Source: Bacteroidota bacterium (GTDB lineage: Bacteria; Bacteroidota; Bacteroidia; Chitinophagales; Chitinophagaceae). Taken from it: a stretch of DNA of 64,000 nucleotides. The position numbers and the translations under genes were made by a program. This document shows, piece by piece, positions 58,863 through 64,000 of this stretch. The notes under the pieces were generated by a model. That model did not search any database. It saw only the letters and a program-made list of their open reading frames with translations, and had not been told where the DNA came from. The stretch lies in NCBI GenBank assembly GCA_947476145.1, contig CANJPH010000002.1:1-64000 (forward strand), in the 5' to 3' direction. Numbering within the stretch: position 1 is the stretch's first letter; the number at the start of each line of letters is the position of its first letter.

Positions 58863-60401
58863 ATGAAACAATTATTTTACTTATCTCTTGCTTTTCTAGC
58901 CGTTACCGGTTGCAGAAAGATTGAAATGGATGGCGAAAAAGAAATCTTCGTAGTAACGAAGGAGATTGCACCAATAGGTGTGGTATCAAATACGATTACT
59001 TTGTCTGGTAAAATTACCAAAGACACTACTTTGTTAGCAAAAGACATCAACTACCTTTCAGGTATAGTGTATGTAACAAAAGGAGTTACTTTGACAGTTG
59101 AGGCTGGCGCAAAAGTAATGGGTAAGTCGGGTACAGACGTAGCTGCTTTGGTAATTTGCCGTGGTGCAAAATTAGTAGCAAAAGGAACAGCAGAAAAGCC
59201 TGTTATATTTACATCTGCTGCTGCAAATCCAGCTTCAGGTGATTGGGGAGGTATCGTATTATTAGGTACTGCAACCGTAAACCAATCCTTAACATGGAAA
59301 GGAACTGCTTATAAAGGGTTGACTTCTGTTGAAGGTGGCGTGAATGATGCAGCTGTAGGATATGGTTTAGCAGGTTCTGGTGATCCAGATTTCCCAACAG
59401 CAAATGATGCTGACAACAGTGGTATTTTACAATATGTAAGAATTGAATATGCAGGTTATGCTTACCAACCAGATAACGAGTTGAATAGCTTAACAATGGC
59501 AGCTGTGGGTAATGGAACAACCATTGATCACATTCAAGTTACTTATGCAAAGGATGATGCTTATGAGTGGTTTGGTGGTACTGTGAACTGTAAGTATTTA
59601 ATTGCTTATAAGACTCAAGATGATGACTTTGATACAGACTTTGGTTATTCTGGTAAAGTACAATTTGGTATCGTGTTAAGAGACTCTTTAATAGCGGATA
59701 TCTCTAACTCAGAGGCTTTTGAATCTGACAATGACGGTAATGGTTCTGATTTCACTCCAAAAACAACTGCCGTATTCTCAAATATCACTGCAATCGGACC
59801 AAGAATTAATCCAGTATCTGGAAAAGGAAATAACTTGTTTTATGCAGGTGCTCAAATTAGAAGAAACTCTGGTATCTCTATTCAAAATGCAATTTTTGCT
59901 GGTTGGCCAAGAGGTATTACTATAGACGAGTCTAAAGTAACTACCAATGGATCAACCTATAAAAATTTACAGGATAGCGTTACAAGATTAAAGAATGTAA
60001 CATTAGCTGGTAATACAGTAGATTTTGAATATGTTGGTAAATCTGGCGCTACTACAAACAAAACTACAGCCGATGTATTAGCGATCTTCTCTACACCTTT
60101 TTATAATAATACTATATTAAGTTCTGCTGATGCAAACATCTTAAAATTAATTCAACCTTATAACTATACAAATCCTGACTTTACTCCATATGCAAGTGCT
60201 GGACCTGCAACTTCTGGTAGTTTAAGTGCTACTTATGGTACCTTAGGATTGAATACATCTTTGGATTACAAATCTAATGGTAGCTTCTCTGATGCATTAT
60301 TACAAGATGCATTCTTTGATAAAACTGCAACCTTCAGAGGTGCAGTAGCAACATCTGGTGTGAACCAAGCGTGGTGGAGAGGGTGGACAACTTGGAAATA
60401 G
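58863..60401 (+). CDS. Lipoprotein with a beta-helix-like fold, partner of the upstream TonB receptor
   Basis: The 512-residue product has a lipobox (LAVTGCRKIEMDGEKEIFV, Cys17). It then has repeated short strands and turns typical of right-handed beta-helix proteins: LTVEAGAKVMGKSGTDVAALVICRGAKLVAKGTAEKPVIFTS, DNSGILQYVRIEYAGYAY and DDAYEWFGGTVNCKYLIAYKTQDDDFDTDFGYSG. There is no SusD domain. Similar proteins follow this type of receptor across Bacteroidota. It may bind the ligand at the surface, as SusD does for SusC. A terminator follows. Confidence 0.75.
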   Translation: MKQLFYLSLAFLAVTGCRKIEMDGEKEIFVVTKEIAPIGVVSNTITLSGKITKDTTLLAKDINYLSGIVYVTKGVTLTVEAGAKVMGKSGTDVAALVICRGAKLVAKGTAEKPVIFTSAAANPASGDWGGIVLLGTATVNQSLTWKGTAYKGLTSVEGGVNDAAVGYGLAGSGDPDFPTANDADNSGILQYVRIEYAGYAYQPDNELNSLTMAAVGNGTTIDHIQVTYAKDDAYEWFGGTVNCKYLIAYKTQDDDFDTDFGYSGKVQFGIVLRDSLIADISNSEAFESDNDGNGSDFTPKTTAVFSNITAIGPRINPVSGKGNNLFYAGAQIRRNSGISIQNAIFAGWPRGITIDESKVTTNGSTYKNLQDSVTRLKNVTLAGNTVDFEYVGKSGATTNKTTADVLAIFSTPFYNNTILSSADANILKLIQPYNYTNPDFTPYASAGPATSGSLSATYGTLGLNTSLDYKSNGSFSDALLQDAFFDKTATFRGAVATSGVNQAWWRGWTTWK

Positions 60402-60427
60402 TAAGTTTAATAATTGTTAGATTTTAT

Positions 60428-60461
60428 AAAAAAGCGTTCCAATTTATTGGGGCGCTTTTTA
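60428..60461 (+). terminator. Intrinsic terminator after the receptor/lipoprotein pair
   Basis: AAAAGCG-TT-CCAA and TTGG-GG-CGCTTTT pair around a 4-nt loop with two G-U pairs, followed by T residues. Confidence 0.75.
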
Positions 60462-60482
60462 TTTGGCTTAAATTCTTGCTGC

Positions 60483-60520
60483 TACTTAACAATTTGATAA
60501 TATCAATTTAAAGTTAAGTA
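60483..60520. repeat. Inverted repeat upstream of the small acetyltransferase-like gene
   Basis: TACTTAAC (60483-60490) and GTTAAGTA (60513-60520) are perfect 8-bp arms; inside them TTGAT and ATCAA form a second, slightly offset pair. It lies 25 bp before the ATG at 60546. It may be a regulator site. Confidence 0.3.
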
Positions 60521-60545
60521 TCCGTTTTTCATTGAATTTTGTAAA

Positions 60546-60998
60546 ATGGCAAGCGAGCAAATTAGATACGAATTCAGGAAAGCAGATATCAAAGATGCTC
60601 AAATATTTTTTGAATCTTATCAGGGCTATACCAATTCCTTTCTTCGATTAGAAGAGTTTGTTGCTATTTTCGAAACTAAGTTAAAAGACAATCAACTCCA
60701 CTTTTTTATAGTAGAAACGTTTGATACAAATAAATCTATTGGCTGTCTTGCATTAAGATATTATAGTGAAATTTTTGAAAATGATTTAATTGCAGAAATT
60801 GCTCATTTTTATATAGTGCCTAAATATAGAAAAATTCAGGCTGCAGATGCTTTATATGATTTTATTGAAACAAGTTGCATAGAAGCAAATACGGCCAAAT
60901 TAACAGTGGCCTGTGGCATTAATTCAACTTTGAATCAAAGATTTTATACCAGAAGGAAATTTACCTATATAAAGAAAATGTTTTCTAAGCTTCTTTAA
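60546..60998 (+). CDS. GNAT-like acetyltransferase, small
   Basis: The 150-residue protein has the GNAT-like core EIAHFYIVPKYRKIQAADALYDFIETSC and ACGINSTLNQRFYTRRKFTYIKKMF. The usual R-x-x-G-x-G/A acetyl-CoA loop is altered (KYRKIQAAD), so activity is uncertain. The N-terminal half has YEFRKADIKDAQIFFESY. It is convergent with the Ppx gene, with 2 bp between stops. Confidence 0.6.
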   Translation: MASEQIRYEFRKADIKDAQIFFESYQGYTNSFLRLEEFVAIFETKLKDNQLHFFIVETFDTNKSIGCLALRYYSEIFENDLIAEIAHFYIVPKYRKIQAADALYDFIETSCIEANTAKLTVACGINSTLNQRFYTRRKFTYIKKMFSKLL

Positions 60999-61000
60999 TC

Positions 61001-61885
61001 TTATGCATCTTTTAATACTTGGTCGTATAAATGCTGAATTAAGCCGTCTGCAAGTCCAATTTTAGGAACTAATATCTGCTCAATGCCACACCATTTAAAT
61101 AGGTTCATATAAATCTGTATCGCAGGAACAATTACCTCGGCTCTATCTTTTTTGATATTGTATTTTTTCATCCTTTCTTCAACACTTAGTTGTAACATCT
61201 CTTTTTGCATCTCTTTGACTGCATTTGCATGAAGATATTTTTCATTTTTGGATCTTAATAGGGAAAAGATTTTATTAATATTCCCGCCTGATCCAATCCC
61301 AGTAACATGTTTGTATTTTTCAGCAATATTTTTACAAATATCTTTTAGTTCTTCCCAGGTTTCATCTGTTACCTTATTGGTGAGCATACGCACTGTTCCA
61401 ATATTCACGGATTTTTGTAACACTAACTCATTGTTATGATATAAGGTAAGCTCGGTACTACCGCCGCCAACGTCCATATATAAATAACTATGCTCTTTAT
61501 CTAATAATTCGGCAATGTGATTCTCGTAAATGATTTCTGCCTCTAATTCACCTGATATAATTTCAATTTCGATGCTGGTTTCGGCTTCAATTTCTTTAAT
61601 AATTTCCTTACTATTTTGTGCATCCCTCATCGCACTGGTGGCACAAGCCATATAATGCTCCACCTCATATACTTTCATGAGTTGTTTATAAGCTTTAATA
61701 GTATCTATGAGCATTTTTTTCTTACGGCTTCCAATAAATCCTTTCTCAAATACATCAAATCCCAATTGAAGCGGTATTCTAACAATATTTAACCTGTTAA
61801 ATTCAGTTTCTTTTCCTTTGATGACTACTTCACAAATAAGAAGCCTTGCCGCGTTACTACCAATGTCTATTGCTGCGAGTATCAA
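61001..61885 (-). CDS. ppx: Ppx/GppA-family phosphatase (exopolyphosphatase-like)
   Basis: The 294-residue protein has the ASKHA-fold signatures AAIDIGSNAARLLI, CATSAMRDAQN, YMDVGGGSTELTLY and VTGIGSGGNINKIF. It is the single-module size, shorter than the 500-residue enterobacterial Ppx, and typical for Bacteroidota. It hydrolyses polyphosphate or pppGpp. It lies 4 bp downstream of ppk1 on the same strand, so synthesis and degradation of polyphosphate are co-expressed. Confidence 0.9.
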   Translation of the reverse strand: MILAAIDIGSNAARLLICEVVIKGKETEFNRLNIVRIPLQLGFDVFEKGFIGSRKKKMLIDTIKAYKQLMKVYEVEHYMACATSAMRDAQNSKEIIKEIEAETSIEIEIISGELEAEIIYENHIAELLDKEHSYLYMDVGGGSTELTLYHNNELVLQKSVNIGTVRMLTNKVTDETWEELKDICKNIAEKYKHVTGIGSGGNINKIFSLLRSKNEKYLHANAVKEMQKEMLQLSVEERMKKYNIKKDRAEVIVPAIQIYMNLFKWCGIEQILVPKIGLADGLIQHLYDQVLKDA

Positions 61886-61889
61886 TTTA

Positions 61890-63953
61890 TCATTTTTTAC
61901 CTTTTAAATACAGATAAGTCTCTTCTTGTGACTTATATTTCCTTCCTTTCAAAGGTACATATTTATTCATTAATGAGGCGTCTAGGACTCTTGCTTTTTG
62001 ATTGTCTTTTAATTGGATATGAATGATATCAATTAACTCTTTTTTTATTACTTTATCATTAATAGGCACCGCCACTTCAATGCGGTGGTCTAAATTTCTA
62101 ACCATCCAGTCCGCACTAGAGATATACACTTTTTCATTACCGTTATTGTGAAATATCATCACCCTAGCATGTTCTAAGTATTGATCTACTATACTGATTG
62201 CATTCAACTTTGCATTCATTTTGTCATTATTCACTTTTAAAGTGGTAATCCCTCTAATAATTAAATGTACTTCTACATTTTCCTTCGCTGCTTTATATAA
62301 ATGCTCTATTAAGTTGATATCTGTTATTGAATTAAGCTTTATAATAATGGCAGCCTTCTTTCCTTTTTTAGCCAATAAAATTTCATTGTTTATGAATTCA
62401 ATAATAGAATTCCTCATATTGATTGGCGAAACGAGTAGGTTGCGCATTTTTGCAATGGGCCTGTCTCCTTGTTGCCAATTTTCCAAGTAATTAAAAATAC
62501 TGTTTGCCTCATTCATAATACTCGCCGAAGCAGTCAGTAAACAATGATCAGCATAAACTCTTGCTGTCTTTTCATTTAAATTACCTGTACTAATAAAGCC
62601 ATATTTGACAAGTTTACCTTTTATCTTTTTTTGTATAACACACAATTTTGCATGCACTTTTTTATTAGGCACCCCTACTAGGACATGAATGCCCTCTTCT
62701 TCCATAATGGTCTTCCATTCTAAATTTGCCTCTTCGTCAAAACGTGCCTTCAATTCTAAGAATACGGTCACCTGTTTACCGTTTCTAGCAGCATTGATAA
62801 GTGCATTGATCACCTTAGAATTGCTTGCTAAACGGTACGCAGTTATTTTGATACTTGTAACGGCATCGTCCATGGCTGCTTCTCTTAACATATCTATGAT
62901 AGGATCATAAGTATGATATGGAAAATGCAACATCACATCCTTATTTAGTACGACATCGGAAATCAAATCTTTTTTCTTAAAATCAGGATGTATTAAAGCA
63001 GCAGGTCGATTATTTTTTACGGGTATAACATTTGGGAAATCCATAAAATGTCTAAAATTATGAATATGCCCACCAGGGATAATGCTGCTTTTACGAGACA
63101 GTTTTAATTTTTGTATTAAGAATTCTAACATTTCCGCATTCATTTCTTTTTCATATACAAAACGAACAGGCTTTCCTTTGCGACGATTTTTAATCCCTTT
63201 AGAAATTTTATCAATAAAATTAATACCAATTTCTTGGTCCAAGTCTATTTCAGCGTCTTTGGTTATTTTAAAAATATGGGCTTCAAACTTATTAAATTTA
63301 AAATGGGAAAAAATAAAAGGCAGATTAAAACGTATCAAATCTTCTACTAGTATAATGCTTGCTGTGCCTGCCTTTGAGGGTAACTGAATAAATCTTCCTA
63401 TAGAACGTGATGGCACTTCGATTAGTGAAAACTTTTGATTATAGGCATTGTTTTTATTACTCATTACAATAGCTAAATACAAACTCTTATCTCTCAAATA
63501 GGGTAGCTCAGGTACATTTTCTATCATTAACGGTATAATGTAGGGCCTTACTATATCGTCAAAATATTGCTTTACAAATTGTTTTTGCTCGATGGTTATT
63601 TTTTTGTCATCTACCAAAAACACTTTGTTGAGTTTTAGCTCCTTATTGATATTTAGCCAAATGCGGTTAAATTCATTTTGTTGCTTTAATACGATAGTTT
63701 GTATAAGATCTAATACCTGCTGAGGACTTTCTATTAAGTCCATATTAAGAATATGTCCCTTTTTGTTTGCAAACTCAGACATCCTTTTTAAAGTGGCCAC
63801 ACGTACTCTAAAAAATTCGTCTAAATTATTAGAAAAGATGCCTAAAAAACGCACCCTGTCACTTAAAGAAACAGTAGGATCGTTTGCTTCTTGTAAAACG
63901 CGTCCATTAAAACTTAGCCAACTAATATCTCTTGCAATAAATCTATCTTTCAT
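61890..63953 (-). CDS. ppk1: Polyphosphate kinase 1
   Basis: The 687-residue protein has the PPK1 N-terminal domain (RDISWLSFNGRVLQEANDP), the first phospholipase-D-like half with NKKVHAKLCVI carrying the phosphohistidine, and FISTGNLNEKTARVYADHCLLT. The second half has ISSADWMVRNLDHRIEVAVPI with the other catalytic histidine. The length matches the family (about 690). It makes polyphosphate from ATP. It is the first gene of the ppk1-ppx pair; its promoter would lie in the last 47 bp of the window, where no -7 motif is evident. Confidence 0.95.
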   Translation of the reverse strand: MKDRFIARDISWLSFNGRVLQEANDPTVSLSDRVRFLGIFSNNLDEFFRVRVATLKRMSEFANKKGHILNMDLIESPQQVLDLIQTIVLKQQNEFNRIWLNINKELKLNKVFLVDDKKITIEQKQFVKQYFDDIVRPYIIPLMIENVPELPYLRDKSLYLAIVMSNKNNAYNQKFSLIEVPSRSIGRFIQLPSKAGTASIILVEDLIRFNLPFIFSHFKFNKFEAHIFKITKDAEIDLDQEIGINFIDKISKGIKNRRKGKPVRFVYEKEMNAEMLEFLIQKLKLSRKSSIIPGGHIHNFRHFMDFPNVIPVKNNRPAALIHPDFKKKDLISDVVLNKDVMLHFPYHTYDPIIDMLREAAMDDAVTSIKITAYRLASNSKVINALINAARNGKQVTVFLELKARFDEEANLEWKTIMEEEGIHVLVGVPNKKVHAKLCVIQKKIKGKLVKYGFISTGNLNEKTARVYADHCLLTASASIMNEANSIFNYLENWQQGDRPIAKMRNLLVSPINMRNSIIEFINNEILLAKKGKKAAIIIKLNSITDINLIEHLYKAAKENVEVHLIIRGITTLKVNNDKMNAKLNAISIVDQYLEHARVMIFHNNGNEKVYISSADWMVRNLDHRIEVAVPINDKVIKKELIDIIHIQLKDNQKARVLDASLMNKYVPLKGRKYKSQEETYLYLKGKK

Positions 63954-64000
63954 AATGAGTCCAATAACAATACGAATTTACAATTCTACCATAAGTTACA

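Overview
The window comes from an A+T-rich member of the Bacteroidota, most likely the Chitinophagia (Chitinophagaceae-like). This is inferred from gene content: a SusC/SusD pair, two further TonB-dependent receptors, twin-arginine Gfo/Idh/MocA oxidoreductases, Bacteroidota-restricted families (DUF5777, HYC_CC_PP, DUF6370-like, VF530), many lipoproteins, and several TAnnTTTG promoter elements. I see about 62 protein genes, including one cut by the left edge. I see no rRNA, tRNA, CRISPR array, transposase or phage gene. At least seven genes seem to start with TTG or GTG.

Layout. 1-3500: accessory-looking stretch with a HigB-type toxin running off the left edge, a lone XRE antitoxin-like regulator behind two inverted repeats, a secreted CAP-domain protein, a small membrane protein, and two exported proteins that share a duplicated hairpin-forming leader. 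3.5-9.6 kb: subclass B1 metallo-beta-lactamase, a lipoprotein, a three-gene block of two Tat-exported oxidoreductases and a beta-propeller protein, and a secreted HEIGH-motif protein. 9.6-18.8 kb: housekeeping and exported enzymes, including an unusual exported glutamate-racemase homologue and a membrane AraC regulator. 19.0-22.0 kb: minus-strand block of two c-type cytochrome lipoproteins, YceI, a DUF5777 beta-barrel and an OB-fold protein, which reads as an envelope electron-transfer module. 22.2-27.7 kb: acetyltransferase, DEAD-box helicase, then HYC_CC_PP plus a TonB receptor with a metal-binding HMA domain, a likely copper-related pair. 27.7-32.5 kb: methyltransferase, arginase, a large exported protein with a TonB plug but no barrel, DUF421. 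32.5-44.6 kb: GH3 glycosidase, CDGSH protein, DinB-like protein, alcohol dehydrogenase, MauG-type peroxidase, rhodanese, a barrel protein, pseudouridine synthase, serine hydrolase, CocE hydrolase, threonine dehydratase. 44.9-49.4 kb: SusC/SusD pair. 49.5-51.7 kb: amino acid permease and DDAH-like hydrolase with a perfect 20-bp palindrome between them. 51.8-55.9 kb: acetyltransferase, CLC-F-type fluoride antiporter, small membrane protein, beta-carbonic anhydrase, GH29 fucosidase. 56.0-64.0 kb: TonB receptor with a beta-helix lipoprotein, acetyltransferase, then ppk1-ppx on the minus strand.

Functionally the window is dominated by the cell envelope. More than half of the products carry signal peptides, lipobox cysteines or membrane segments. 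The best candidates for under-described biology are the cytochrome/YceI/DUF5777 block, the HYC_CC_PP/HMA-receptor pair, the duplicated covarying leader at 2161-2210 and 2931-2980, the palindrome before the DDAH-like gene, the exported racemase homologue, and the receptor/beta-helix pair beside polyphosphate genes. Family names come from motif recognition by eye; no database search was run.
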